Notes: a model not told the origin generated them from the letters alone. 64,000 bases of DNA from Chamaecrista fasciculata (GCA_003254925.1 QANZ01045516.1:63923-127922), one strand, 5' to 3'; shown: positions 11,539-24,300, counted from the first letter of the stretch. Translations and numbers: made by a program.

Positions 11539-14500
11539 TGTCATGACCCCCCCTGCGTGGGAACACTTGACCGGCACGGGTAGGGACCTATCCCATACCG
11601 TAAGCCTACTTATATGCATTTCATAACAAGCAGTAATAAATCAACCTGATAATAACAGTAGGGAGTATGACATTCGGAATAGATATTACACATTCTTAGA
11701 AATATTAAGTTCATCTGTTCATCAATGCATAATATTAATAACCATCCCACACAACATTCTCAAAATAGTGGGTACAAAATATAATACCAAACTAACTTTT
11801 CAAACTATGGGTCATACAAAATACAGACCAACCACTACGGATTCCATCCCAAGTACTAGTGGAGCCGACAAGTCTAGAGTTTAACTTATATTTACACAAA
11901 ACAAAAGTACACACACTAGCCAGAAGTGTGGTCTGGAGTCAGCTCCTCCCTGGAGCAGAAGTGGCAGCTTGGGCAGGAACTGTATCTGAAAAATGGTAAA
12001 CAAAGGGGTGAGTCGAAACTCAGTGAGCGGCTAACCTATCCCAACTGTGGTGTAGGGCGCCACCACATAGGAATAAGATTAACCAACAACAAAATATTTC
12101 CGGCGTATAAATCTCAATAACTTCCAAATAAAAGGATAACTCTTTACAACTACTATCCAGGACCTTCATGGAAGGAATGAAATCCTCAACTTTCTAATGA
12201 AACTAAATCATAATGTTAAACATGGATTTATGAAGATGTGTAAAATCAAAGTGTTGTATAGCACATGAGTTCCAGGGAAAGAAAATAAGGGTTTATTTAA
12301 GCTTATTGAAGGAAGTAAATATAAGGATAGGTTTTCTTAAAATGAGGTTTGAGAACGGAAAAACAACCCATAAAATTCATCCTTAAAACTCTTGTCCAAA
12401 TTTAAGGTTATAAAAGGGAAAGTTTATAAATCTCCATATAATCACAACTTAAAGAGAGTTGGGAAATCAACTTCCGAAGAAATCTTTTGAATAAGTATGA
12501 TTTAGAAGAAATAGATCATTTATTTAATAAAAAGAAAGAAGTTTATAAAGAACCATGAGCAACAAAACAGGATTCATTTAGTGGTAAACGCGATAGCATT
12601 CATCATCTCAGGATCAACAACTACAACCCGTGGGGACCGCACATAGCTTATCTCACCCAAGGGGACCGCACATAGCATTTTCTCAACCCGTGGGGACCGC
12701 ACACAGCTTATTCCACCCATCGGGACCGCACACAGCAATATTACAACCCGTGGGGACCGCACACAGCTCATTCCACCCATCTGGACCGCACACAGCAATA
12801 TTACAACTCGTGGGGACCGCACACAGCTCATTCCACCCATCGGGACCGCACACAGCAATATTACATTCATTACTCAACAACCAAAAATAAATAGAACGCA
12901 TTAGGACAAATAACTATTCTCAGCCAGTGTCACAAGTATAGAGATATTTAGATTTGTCTCTCAACTAAATATTAATAGTAAATCTGTCTACTCAACCACT
13001 TAACCAATTATCATAGAAACCTTTTTGCAAGATTAGGATAAGAAAGCCACTCACCTCGCTCCGTTGGATTGACGACGACACCTTTTTGCTTACGATCCCC
13101 AATTGGCGTAAGAGAATCTATGAGCACAAACATAAGCAAGATTCAATTCCAAAATCTAAGAATTGGCCTTTAATTACGCAAAGGTCCAATTCTTTACAAG
13201 GTAGAGTAAGACTCTCATGTGACCCTCACTTCCTAACACCTCTCCTGAATTTGCACTCACCTGGATTCCTAACACCTATCCAAAAGATCAAAAAAAGAAG
13301 CTTGGGTAACAATTTGGGAGCTTTTTTTTTAAAAAAAATGTTTTTAAGTCCAATCATTCACATGAACCCACAATCAAGCTTCAAAATCAATGCCATAGAC
13401 CAATTCTCAATAGTTTATCACTTTCTCCCACTTCAAGTAAAACTTGTTTAATTCATCTATCACACTTTGAATCAAATATTAGTGTTCCAAGACTCTCACC
13501 AATTTCAGAATGTGCCATCTAGTTCTTTAAACTATCAAAATAATCCATAGGGACCAAAATGCAACTTTGAAGTTCCATACACGATACCCAAATTTCAAAA
13601 TGCTCATTTTTAATTCAACCCACTGCCTTAGAGCTCATTTTTACTATCCAATGAACTCATCCAAACTAACAATTACAAGAAAACAAAGAAATTTGACGAA
13701 AACCCCAAATTTTCCAAAATTTCGTCACTTTTGAACCCTAGAGGAGAAACAGTCTCAACAATCAATATTTTGGGGCTTAAATAACTTCTAGAGGTACCCA
13801 ACATGATATACTATCATCAAAGGATTCATTCCAACCAAGAAAATCAAGAAACAAACAAGAAATTGATGTTTTTTGGACATGGTTCTGTTATGGCCGAAAA
13901 TGGAACAAAATAGAGGAAAATGGGGGAAATCCACCAAGAACAATGGAGGTGGGTTTTCATCAGTCAAAGCATGATCTAGAGGAACAAATGCATCACCAAT
14001 CATCACTAAACAGCAGCAATTGCAGATCCGTAGCAGAAAAATTCACAGATTTGAAAGAAAGCAACATAACGGAATGGAGAGGTGAAGACTTACCAAATGA
14101 AGGAGAAAGGGAGGAAGGAGGCTGGTGGGAGGGCCACAACCGGCGCCGCCGGCGGTGCAGCAAGGTCACCGGAGGTTGGTGGTCAGCGGCCTAGATAATG
14201 GTGGTGCAAGGAAGTAGCAATGGTGGAGAGAGTGAGAGACGAAGGGAGTGTAAAAGGGTCGAATGAGTTTTTGGGGTTGGGTTGGAAAAATGTTCAGATT
14301 TCTAAAAGCTGGAGAGTAAGGCTAAATTCAGATTGAGGATCTCAGAATTTGTTATTTACAAAAATGCCCAAAAACTTTTTGTAAAACTTCAAAATGATCC
14401 GAAAACTCAATTTTAGAAATGGAATTTTTTAAACAAAAGTTTGACTGTTGGATCCGTTTCAACGAGTAGATTTTAACTATGAAATTTGTTTTTTGAAAAT

Positions 14501-14805
14501 TTTATTTCTAACATGTTCCAGTACTTAATCGAAAGTATCATTTGTCGGGTCCAGATAAAAACCCAGTTAAAATTTTAAACTCTGTTTGCTCCCAAATTAT
14601 TACCACAAGCCTAATAAAATATGGGGATTCTAATTATGACAATTAAAATTGTAAATTATTGGGTTTGCTATTTTCTAACAATATTAAGCTAAAAGTTTCT
14701 AATACTGACGTAAAACTAGTCTAAAGCTCTCTCTAGAACACTAAAGACCTCTAATACTACCCTAATCTCCTACAAAACACTACTCTAAAATCCAAGGATC
14801 TCACA
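11539..14805 (-). mobile_element. Solo LTR (3.27 kb) of a Tekay/Del-type gypsy element
   Basis: Termini are TGTCATGACCCC and GGATCTCACA with a perfect 5-bp target duplication GTGAG (11534-11538, 14806-14810). The uninterrupted target is seen in the sister unit near 21620. On the minus strand it begins like the LTR at 800 and the piece at 25490. There is no internal region, so it is a solo LTR left by LTR-LTR recombination. It contains a 30-bp minisatellite (12625-12860) and no credible gene; the open frames inside it are by-products. Confidence 0.9.
12625..12860. repeat. 30-bp minisatellite inside the Tekay solo LTR
   Basis: Eight copies of a core GGGACCGCACACAGC start at about 12631, 12661, 12691, 12721, 12751, 12781, 12811 and 12841, exactly 30 bp apart. 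Spacers alternate between two types (TCATTCCACCCAT and AATATTACAACCCGTG), giving a 60-bp higher-order unit. The 30-bp period is a multiple of three and stop-free, which explains the overlapping open frames on both strands here. Confidence 0.9.
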
Positions 14806-15365
14806 GTGAGTGTTTTTATTTCATTCATTTTAGTATTTGGATCAACACTTTTTGTAAGTCTAGCAAGATGTTTGATGTTATAGCATATTAAAAGAAATAA
14901 CTTATGAAAAATTTGTTTGCATACAAAATGAAAATTATGTTATTTGTTCTTCCACTTGTTAAAAGAAGTGATTGGCAACCACACGCCTTGCCAAGTGACC
15001 AAATCCTTGTTTTGGTTTCTACAACTAGTATACCAAATAGGCCTTGTCCTCTATAAAACTCAAATATTTATTTTTCCATGAGCAAGATTTTATTAGAAAC
15101 CTACACAAGATTGTCCTATGAAGTGAATAAAACAATTGTTACAAATGAAATAATGTGATGGGCAATTCGATATCACAAGCAACTCATGGAATAGTGAGAA
15201 TATAATTTTTATTATTTCCTTGTTACAAATTTAATTACGAAACATTCTCCCAAAAGACGGTTTGGGAAAAACATTTAAAAATAGATTAAAATTTAAATAT
15301 ATTGATTTTGAGATTACATTCTTGAATAACATTGTTCAAGGCAAAAAAACTTAATGAGAAGTTTG

Positions 15366-15767
15366 TCAACTTATTGAAGAACATTTGCTCCAAACTTCCT
15401 CATTGCTTGCTGCAATTTGAGAAACGTTTCCCTTCAATGCAGGTGCTTCAAGAAGTGGTACGATCAAGCCATCGTGACATTTCTTTCCCACTCTATTAAC
15501 TAAGTTATCGCAACACTCTTTAGTAAGAGTGACATTACGATAAACTATACTATTAAATATGAGATAACCACAATCTTTCGTAAACTTTGTTGCACATTTT
15601 ATCAAATATTCGAAAGATTCTTGATGTTCTTCTTGTGGTAGGTTGGACGGTGAAGGGTCGCCAAAGCCCTCGCCATCATTACTTGATAACATTCTTGGTG
15701 TAACTTGCATAGCGCAGCTAGCATAAAAAAATAGGGTGATCACAACTATGATTGTTGATTGTACCAT
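15366..15767 (-). CDS. Small secreted cysteine-rich protein, prolamin-like domain (DOWN-REGULATED IN DIF1 11 / ECA1-like)
   Basis: 133 residues in a single exon. Residues 1-19 form a hydrophobic signal peptide with likely cleavage after SCA. The mature part is an acidic/proline-rich linker (about 20-50) followed by a prolamin-like domain with six cysteines at 58, 66, 85, 86, 97 and 129. The core reads KECCDNL...GKKCHDGL and ends WSKC. This matches the DD11/ECA1 (PF05617-type) family of secreted peptides, known in Arabidopsis mainly from the female gametophyte and early seed. Two N-glycosylation sequons (NVT at 78, NVS at 114) are visible. The start is fixed by the signal peptide and a TATA box about 100 bp upstream. 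It is one of two open copies in the tandem array. A role in pollen-tube or fertilisation signalling is inferred from the family; nothing in the sequence shows the partner. Confidence 0.85.
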   Translation of the reverse strand: MVQSTIIVVITLFFYASCAMQVTPRMLSSNDGEGFGDPSPSNLPQEEHQESFEYLIKCATKFTKDCGYLIFNSIVYRNVTLTKECCDNLVNRVGKKCHDGLIVPLLEAPALKGNVSQIAASNEEVWSKCSSIS

Positions 15768-15858
15768 TGTTTCTTTAGTGTTACTCTAGGATGACGATGA
15801 TTAGGGTCAGGTAAGATAAAGTGTTTGGATTTGTTTGTGGGCACAAAAGAAGAGGTGT

Positions 15859-15872
15859 AGGCTTTTATATGG
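15859..15872 (-). promoter_or_regulatory. TATA box of the peptide gene at 15366-15767
   Basis: ATATAAAAGCC-type box on the minus strand, about 100 bp before the ATG; identical to the box of the 9727-10129 copy. Confidence 0.55.
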
Positions 15873-16219
15873 TTCGTGAAATGGAAAAACCGATGCTTCT
15901 AATAACTTACAATATCTAATGTTTTTCTAACTTCTCTTTGTTTGTAACATTAAAGTTTGAAACATTTGGCTCTTTCACAAAGATGTTGGTTTAGATTCCT
16001 TTGTGTAGTTTATCTAGCATTAAAGTAATGTTGTTATTAAATTGAATCTTTAAACTTATCATTGCGTGGTTCTGAAAAATCACCACAATAGAGGCTTTTA
16101 TTGATAACATGGAATTCCCTAAATGAAGTTCTATTTGGTAGAGACATTAATGTTATTAAAAGCACTTCTAACATTTTTAATTTGTTACTTATTTTTAATT
16201 TTTCCCTTCAAAAATTAAA

Positions 16220-16588
16220 GGCAAAAGTACATTTTTCGTCGCCAAACTATAAATCAATTTTCAATTTTGTCCCAAATGTTTTTTTGCCAACAATTTCTTA
16301 ATATTTCATATTTTGGTCAATTTTATCCTTTGACTAACTTTTTTCAATAAATTAATGACAAACTTCATCTTTTTTTTTTTCAATTTGAATTAGGATTAAA
16401 GTTTTATTTACTTTCAATTTTACATTACATGTCATTAGCCATGTAGAATTTGTCATTAATTGTTTCCTAAAGTAAGAACAATGGATAAATCAATTAAAAA
16501 AAATAATTGGGACGATATTGACAACAAAAAAAATATTGGGGACATAATTGAAAGTTGATATTTGAAAGACGAAAAGAATGCTTTTGCA
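16220..16588. mobile_element. Small TIR element, copy between units 2 and 3
   Basis: Same structure and nearly the same length as the copy at 10582-10954, with flanks AAATTAAA on both sides. Confidence 0.65.
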
Positions 16589-17660
16589 TTAAATTAAAAC
16601 ATTGACAACTTTTTATGTTATACCAACCAAATCATAAGAATTTGGTATTTTGTGATAAGTGATCGATTGCAAAATGACCTAAATAGTATCCTAAATAGTA
16701 TTTGATTTTTCATCAAAATGAGGCACACAAGAAGACTACGTAGTTTATTTTGTAATAAGTGCCATTATTGTTACACTATGATTCCAAATAATGCACTTCA
16801 TGGACCAGAATTGACTTTTGATGGCCATTAATGAATAAACTTTGAACATTCAATTTTCTTTTAGAAAAGATTTGTTCTAGTTTTCCTTTTCGCAATAGTT
16901 TTGAAATTTATATTGTTGAAAAGTTCATCAAATAATTTTTCAAATGAGAAAATGATAAAATCATACGATTAAGAGGTCTAATTTTGTCTTTGTTAGGGAA
17001 CTATGCTCATATAGAGATTACATACAAAACTTGTCAAATTTCTACTAGTTTTGAAGATATGAAGAATAGAAATGGAAGTGACACATACTAAAGCTTTTGA
17101 AGATTAAGAATTTTTCTCGTAAAAGAGCATGCTAGGAAACAAAATTACTAATCTCCAAGTTAGCATGAGTGTTTTTATTCCATTCATTATAGTATTTGGA
17201 TCAACACTTTTTGTAAGTCTAGCAAGATGATTGATGTTATAGCATAAGTTTTAAAAGAAATAACATATGAAAAATTTGTTTGTATAAAAAATGAAAATTA
17301 TGTTATTTGTTCTTCCACTTGTTAAAAGAAGTGATTTGCAACCGCACGCCTTGCCAAGTGACTAAATCCTTGTTTTGGTTTCTACAACTAGTATACCAAA
17401 TAGGCCTTGTCCTCTATAAAACTCAAATATTTATTTTTCCATGAGCAAGATTTTATTAGAAACCTACACAAGATTGTCCTATGAAGTGTAATAAACAATT
17501 GTTACAAATCAAATAATCTGATGGGCAATTCGATATCACATGCAACTCATGGACTAGTGTGAATATTTTTATTATTATTTCCTTGTTACAAATTTAATTA
17601 CGAAACAATCTCCCAAAAGGCGTTTTGGGAAAAACTTTTAAAAATAGATTAAAATTTAAA

Positions 17661-19904
17661 GGGTAAATTGCAGTTTGGTACCCTGTGGTTAGGGGCGGTT
17701 CCACTTTGGTACCCTGAAAGAAAAATTTTTGCAGTTTGGTGTCCCGTGGTTTGCTCCGTTAGCGAATTGGTCCCCTGTGCTTTATTTTCGTTAGGATTTA
17801 ACGGAAAATGTAATTGTGACCACGTTAAAATGTCAAAAACCTCCCAACAAGTCTTCTCTTATGCGTTTAAGTCCTTTCCCTTTACTAAAAGGGATCAAAA
17901 CATAAAGAAAACAAAAACTAAATGGTACATTATGTAATTTTACTGTTGAGTCTAAAATAATAATAAAAGGGTCTTTAGAATTCTAATATTACAGAATTTT
18001 CTCCTTTTCATAATATTTCTTTTTAATAGGTCCTGATTTAATTACACTTTAATCCCAAAAGTTTATGATCTTTATCAAAATAGTCCTTAGAAACTCAAAA
18101 AACAAATGAGCATCTATGATTTATCAAAAGGGTTAGTCTAAGATGCAAAGTTTGATTCTTGACATATGATGCAATTGTTGACGTGGCAAAATTATAGCCA
18201 ATTGATATAATCTAATGGTGTTAAATAATATACAAGGAACTGTTAAATAGGTAAATTTTATATTGTGCTTAAAATTAGTATATTTTCCATAAAACTTAGA
18301 CTTATTGTAAATTAGTCCCTAAAACAATAAATAACTAGGAAAATTAATCATTTGATCCATATAGTATATTTAAATTTTTAATTTAATCCCTATAGTTTAA
18401 TTTTTTTTAAATTAGTCCCTACACTTTAATAACATTTTCAAATTTGATCTTTACTAATTAATTCGTTATAAGATCATATCATTAACTTTTTACTGAGTAA
18501 TCCAACTAATTGATCCTAACATGTAAATAATATTTCGATTTTGAATTAGTTTGAAATTCTGAATCCAGCCATAGTCCCTATTTTGAATTAATCAATCATC
18601 CTTGGCTCACACAAATTATACCTCTCAACCCTAACTATACCATTAACATCACTTTCACCCCCTTTTACCCCTTGTATCTCACTCAAATTCCCTAAATCGC
18701 TTGCCTACCAAAAAGAAATTCCCTAAATCGTGGATCAAACATCAAACTCTCCAATTCTGAAGTTATCATACATCACACCATTTTCGTCTCCAACGCCCAT
18801 TCTCTTTGTATGACTCCAGTACCTCCATCCATGGCTCGAAGAACGATACCGATCTTGAAGAATGGAGCACGAATTCGGAAAACAACATCTCAACCCAGGG
18901 AAAACAACAACAAAAACATGAATTCGTCTTCTTCCTTTGAAAAGGTTGGGATTATTGGTTTGGCATTTTAGGGTTTGGACGGCTTGGATGGCTTCGATGC
19001 TGAGAATTCGGCCTTTACAAGAGGAGTACGGTGGGAGCGAGGGCCGGCGCTAGAGCGGACGACGGGAAGGAAGCGACAGCGAGAGGAGGAAGGGGGTTTG
19101 GTTAGGGGTTTAAGTAATGGGGTGGGGTTTTGATGAAGAAAGGTAGAAGAAGAAGAAGAAGAAGCCATGGATGGTTGGAGTGAGAAAGATAAAAGAAGAT
19201 AAGGAGGAGGGTTTCAATTAGTCTAAAGCTGTAGAGTGAAAAACTGAATGGTTTAAGAAATTTGGAGTCTCACCAGTCACCACTATAATTAATTTACTTT
19301 TGGCTGAAATCCCAAATTGGTCCAAGTAGTATTAAAATTGAGTAAACTAACAATTTGGTCTATAAAAAATCACTAAGTTGATAACTTAGTCATTGAAAGA
19401 TTAAAATGTACAATTTAATTGTTGAAATATCAAAATGGTATAATTTTAGTCTCTGAAAGATTAAAAATGGTGTACTAATTAGTCATTTTTAAGGATTAAA
19501 TAGTATACTATTTTGATCATTCAGGGACTAAATTGACAAAAAATTAAGCAATACCCCTTAGGTTCATGAGTTGTATATTTTTCTTTTGAGGTTCTAAGAA
19601 ATATTTTGATAAAGATCATAAACTTTTGGGATTAAAGTGTAATTAAATCAGGACCTATTCAAAAGAAATCTTATGAAAAGGAAAGGGAAATGACTTAAAC
19701 GCATAAGAGAAGACTTGTTGGGAGGTTTTTGACATTTTAAGGTGGTGACAATCACATTTTCCATTAAATCCTAACGGAAATAAAGCACAGGGGACCAATT
19801 CGCTAACGGAGCAAACCACGAGGCACCAAACTGCAAAACTTTTTCTTTCAGGGTACCAAAGTGGAACCGCCCCTAACCACAGGGTACCAAACTGCAATTT
19901 ACCC
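17661..19904. mobile_element. Mutator-like element, Pack-MULE type, with captured host sequence
   Basis: 2244 bp with long terminal inverted repeats starting GGGTAAATTGCAGTTTGGTA at the left and its complement at the right. The first ~220 bp are nearly identical in both arms. Homology resumes for about 100 bp after a roughly 120-bp insertion in the left arm (about 17882-18000). It is flanked by a perfect 9-bp target duplication AAATTTAAA (17652-17660 and 19905-19913), the hallmark of Mutator transposons. The empty site is seen in the other array units (e.g. 9661-9670). No transposase is encoded. The middle carries a GC-richer exon-like segment (18968-19168), as in Pack-MULEs. Confidence 0.88.
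18968..19168 (-). pseudogene. Captured exon fragment with plastid-transit-peptide-like sequence
   Basis: 66 codons starting MASSSSSSTFLHQNPTPLLK and rich in Ser, Pro, Lys and Arg with almost no acidic residues until the end, the composition of a chloroplast transit peptide. It has a much higher GC content than the surrounding element. The frame stops after a short repeated SKP segment, so only the N-terminal exon of some nuclear gene for a plastid protein was captured. The parent gene cannot be identified from this fragment. It might be transcribed as part of the element, but no function is claimed. Confidence 0.55.
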
Positions 19905-19982
19905 AAATTTAAATACATTTATTTTGAGATTACATTCTTGAATAACATTGTTCAAGGCAAAAAAATCTTAATGAGAAGTTTG

Positions 19983-20296
19983 TCAACTTATTGAAGAACA
20001 TTTGCTCCAAACTTCCTCATTGCTCGCCGCAATTTGAGAAACGTTTCCCTTCAATGCAGGTGCTTGAAGAAGTGGTACGATCAAGCCATCGTGACATTTC
20101 TTTCCCACTCTATTAACTAAGTGGTACGATCAAATATTCAAAAGATTTTTGATGTTCTTCTCGTGGTAGGTTGGACGGTGAAGGGTCGCCAAAGCCCTCG
20201 CCATCATTACTTGATTACATTCTTGGTGTAACTTGCATAGCGCAGCTAGCATAAAAAAAATAGGGTGATCACAACTATGCTTGTTGATTGTACCAT
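19983..20296 (-). pseudogene. DD11/ECA1-like gene with internal deletion
   Basis: Start, signal-peptide region and C-terminus of the same gene family are recognisable. About 90 bp of the domain are missing, removing the region of the first four cysteines. At the deletion junction are 8 extra bases, TGGTACGA, that also occur about 55 bp away in the gene at the KKCHDG-VPLL segment, the mark of template-switching repair. The signal-peptide poly-A run has eight A (as in 9727-10129) and the TATA box is changed to ATTTAAAA. It is a dead copy. Confidence 0.8.
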
Positions 20297-20669
20297 TGTT
20301 TCTTTAGTGTTACTCTAGGATGACGATGATTAGGGTCAGGTAAGGTAAAGTGTTTGGATTTGTTTGTGAGTACAGAAGAAGAGGTGTAGGCTTTTAAATG
20401 GTTCGTGAAATGGAAAAACCAATGCTTCTAATAACTTACAATATCTAATGTTTTTCTAACTTTTCTTTGTTTTTAACATTAAAGTTTGAAACATTTGGGT
20501 CCTTCACGAAGATGTTGGTTTAGATTCCTTTGTGTAGTTTATCTAGCATTAAAGTAACATGGAATTCCAAAAATAAAGTTCTATTTGGCAGAGACATTAA
20601 TGTTATCAAAAGCACTTCTAACATTTTTAATTTGTTACTTATTTTCAATTTTTCCCTTCAAATATTAAA

Positions 20670-21046
20670 GGCAAAAGTACATTTTTCGTCGCCAAACTAT
20701 AAATCAACTTTCAATTTTGTCCCTAATGTTTTTTTGCCATCAATTTCTTAATATTTCATATTTTGGCCAATTTTATCCTTTGACTAGCTTTTTTCAATAA
20801 ATTAATGACAAACTTCATCTTTTTTTTTCAATTTCAATTAGGATTAAAGTTTCATTTACTTTCAATTTTACATTACATGTCATTAGCCATGTAGAATTTG
20901 CCATTAACTGTTTCCTAAAGTAAAAACAATGGATAAATCAATTAAAATAAAAATTAATTGGGAACACAAGTGACAACAAAAAAAAATTTTGGGGATATAA
21001 TTGAAAGTTGATATATAATTTGAAAGACGAAAATAACGCTATTGCC
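20670..21046. mobile_element. Small TIR element, copy between units 3 and 4
   Basis: Same structure as the copy at 10582-10954, with scattered substitutions. Confidence 0.65.
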
Positions 21047-21866
21047 TTAAATTAAAACTTTGACAGCTTTTTATCTTATACCAACCAAAATCATAAGAAT
21101 TTGGTATTTTGTGATAAGTGATCGATTGGAAAATGACCTAAATAGTATCCTAAATAGTATTTGGTTTTTCATCAAAATCAGGCGCACAAGAAGATTGCGT
21201 AGTTTATTTTGTAATAAGTGCCATTATTGTTACACTATGATTCCAAATAATGCACTTCATGGACCAGAATTGACATTTCATGGCCATTAATGAATAAACT
21301 TTGAACATTCAATTTTCTTTTAGAAAAAATTTGTTCTTGTATTCCTTTCGAAAAAGTTTTGAAATTTATATTGTTGAAAAGTTCATCAAATAATTTTTGC
21401 AAATGAGAAAATGATAAAATCATACGATTAAGAGGTCTAATTTTGTCTTAGTTAAGGAACTATGCTCACCTAGAGATTACATACAAAACTTGTCAAATTT
21501 CTACTAGTTTTGAAGATATGAAGAATAGAAATGGAAGTGACACATACTAAAGGTTTTGAAGATTTAAGAATTTTCCTCGTAAAAGAGCATGCTATGAAAC
21601 GAAATTACTAATCTCCAAGTTAGCGTGAGTGTTTTTATTCCATTCATTTTAGTATTTGGATCAACACTTTTTGTAAGTCTAGTAAGATGATTGATGTTAT
21701 AGCATAAGTTTTAAAAGAAATAACTTATGAAAAATTTGTTTCCGTAAAAAATGAAAATTATGTTATTTGTTCTTCCACTTGTTAAAAAAGTGATTGGCAA
21801 CCGCACGCCTTGACAAGTGGCCAAATCCTTGTTTGATTTCTACAACTACTATACCAAATAGGCCTT

Positions 21867-23973
21867 TGTTGGATATTGTGCCATTGGGCCAATCATTTTA
21901 TGTATATGTTTTGAACATATGTTTGATTAATTTATAGTTGATAAATTATGTTGTTATCATATTATTAGCATGTTTACTATGATAGCGTCCTTGATTAATT
22001 ATAAGATAATTAATCTAAATCTGTCCTGGTCGATTGTCCTCGTGGGAGCGAGAATGGACCAAGACCAGCATGACCTCGGAGTATAGAGATATATGCACTA
22101 GATGCTTTACGAGAGTCATGGTGCAATGATGTAAAGGGTTACAAGTTGCTGGACCGACCCGGAGAGTCTTGCATGGGTTTAGTCATTAGCTAGCCTCTCC
22201 TGTACACCTGTCACGATGCCTTAGACCAGAGGTCTTGATTATTCCGGAATTGTAGTTGTCAAACTTTGGCCTAGTCCAACGTTGCCCGTAGCAGGGTAGC
22301 CATACAGGCTAGGTACGGGTTTGGTTGATTACAGTGCTGAGGAATGTGGTTGACCAAGATGGAATTTTGTCCCTCATAGAGATGAGAGAAATCTAACTGG
22401 CGCCCTCGATGAGTCTGTCCAAGGAAAGAGTGGCCACTCAGGAAAATGGGACTAACTCAGGAAATCGAGAAAGTTGTGGTTTGGATTAAGGATAACTTTC
22501 CCGTTCCTTATCCAGAACCAAGATATCGTGTGACAATAGGGTCTATGACAAGGTGGTACTAAGGTTAAATCGGTTTTGATAAAACGGTAACTCACGTGTT
22601 TTGGGTAGTCGTGATGGCTTGCTAGAGTCCGCTCTCGACTTGTGAGTCATGGAGATGACTTGCTGCCAACTTCACGTGAGGCCTGCTGGGTCACACATGA
22701 GCAGGATCTAGACACCGCTTAAAGGGACACAATTAGGGTTAATTCGTGAGTCACTCCGGTGACACAATTAAGACATAACTGAATGTCTAGGACATGAAGT
22801 CTTGTCTTAAATAAAATCTACATTTTTGATATTTAAATTTGTGGGACAAGATTAAATATATTAATTGTTAAATAGTTAATTGGATTAATCTATTTACAAT
22901 TATAATATTAGGGAATAATAAATTAGATAAGGTTCCTAAAAGTTAGGAGATTATTGATTTATCAAATTCACTAATATTAAGATAATTAGGGTTGAGGGTG
23001 GCGCCTCATATATAGGCATTTTAATTGATGAAAATGTTTTGTTAATTAAAGTCATGAATTTGAATTCAAGATTTGATCTTAATTTCAAGATTCAAAATTT
23101 GAATTAAAGATATTAGAGTAATATTTTAATTCAATGTTGTTGGAAGATAATAAGTTGGTTATAACTTCCTAAGAGTTAGGATTGTTATTTTGATTTATTA
23201 AATTCCAAGAAAATAACGGGGAGATGGCGCATGGCATTGTGGGACCAAGGGAAGATTTGATCTTCCATTTTGATTCTCAAAGATTGCATTTTGAATTCAA
23301 ATTAAGATATTAAGGTAATATTTTAATTAAGAATTCAAGTCCTAAAATTGTGATATTATTGTAATCTCATAATTTTATAATTTGATAATCCACTAATTTA
23401 GGGAATCCCTAATTATCAAACTCCCCAAACTCTATAAAAAGAGGGGCCAAGTCGACTTTGGCATGCTAGTTCACACAAGAGGAGAAAATTCGATTTTCAC
23501 CTATTTTGTGAGACAAAAATTCGAAACCCTAATCCAAGAGAGAGAAAGTCGAACTTCTCCAAGAGAGAGAGAGAGAATTCGACTTGCACCCAAAACTAGG
23601 GTTTTGTGAGAGAAAACAAGAAGAGTTCTTGTGTTCTTGCGCCACCTAGAGTCTTGGTTCAAGAATTGTTTATGATCACCAAGAACCGTAGATTGGAGTC
23701 CCGAGTTCTTTTGGAGAAAAGAACTGAAGGCTAGCACCTTGGTGTCAGCAAACTGTTTGTGTGGATTACCAGCAGAGGAAGGACGCTAGGAGTGGACTTC
23801 TCGGAATCGCACCATTCAACCAAACCGATTGAAACACTTGAGGTATACTTCTTCCTTTACCGGTTTAAATTCAACTAGTGGATCCTGTAGGAAATCACAA
23901 GCTCTGCGCCATTTAAAGTTTTTTTTTATTTCTTCGCTTCCGCTGCGCGCTTTGAGCCTGCGATTTCCCAACA
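21867..23973 (+). mobile_element. Solo copia LTR (2.1 kb)
   Basis: Begins TGTTGGATATTGTGCC and ends GATTTCCCAACA, with target duplication GCCTT (21862-21866 and 23974-23978). It interrupts the array-unit sequence AGGCCTTGTCC that is intact at 9121 and 15040. It is a diverged member of the same copia LTR group as 29861-31534, with no internal region. Confidence 0.92.
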
Positions 23974-24300
23974 GCCTTGTCCTCTATAAAACTCAAATAT
24001 TTATTTTTCCATGAGAAAGATTTTATTAGAGCCCTACACAAGATTGTCCTAGGAAGTGAATAAAACCATTGTTACAAATCAAATAATGTCATGGGCAATT
24101 CGATATCACATGCAACTCATTGAATAGTAAGAATATAATTTTTATTATTTCCTTGTTACAAATTTAATTACGAAACAATCTCCCAAAAGACGTTTTGGGA
24201 AAAACATTTAAAAATAGATTAAAATTTAAATACATTTATTTTGAGATTACATTCTTGAATAACATTGTTCAAGGCAAAAAAAAATTTATTGAGAAGTTTG

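Noticed and set aside
12625-12860. CRISPR-like array of 15-bp repeats with 15-bp spacers
   Set aside because: The spacers are not unique but alternate between two types, the repeat lies inside a plant LTR, and there are no cas genes. It is a minisatellite.
12574-12901. Three overlapping frames encoding cysteine/histidine-rich repeat peptides
   Set aside because: An artefact of the 30-bp period, which keeps any stop-free frame open on both strands.
13086-13451. 121-codon frame inside the solo Tekay LTR
   Set aside because: Low-complexity LTR sequence with no domain; not kept in the other LTR pieces.
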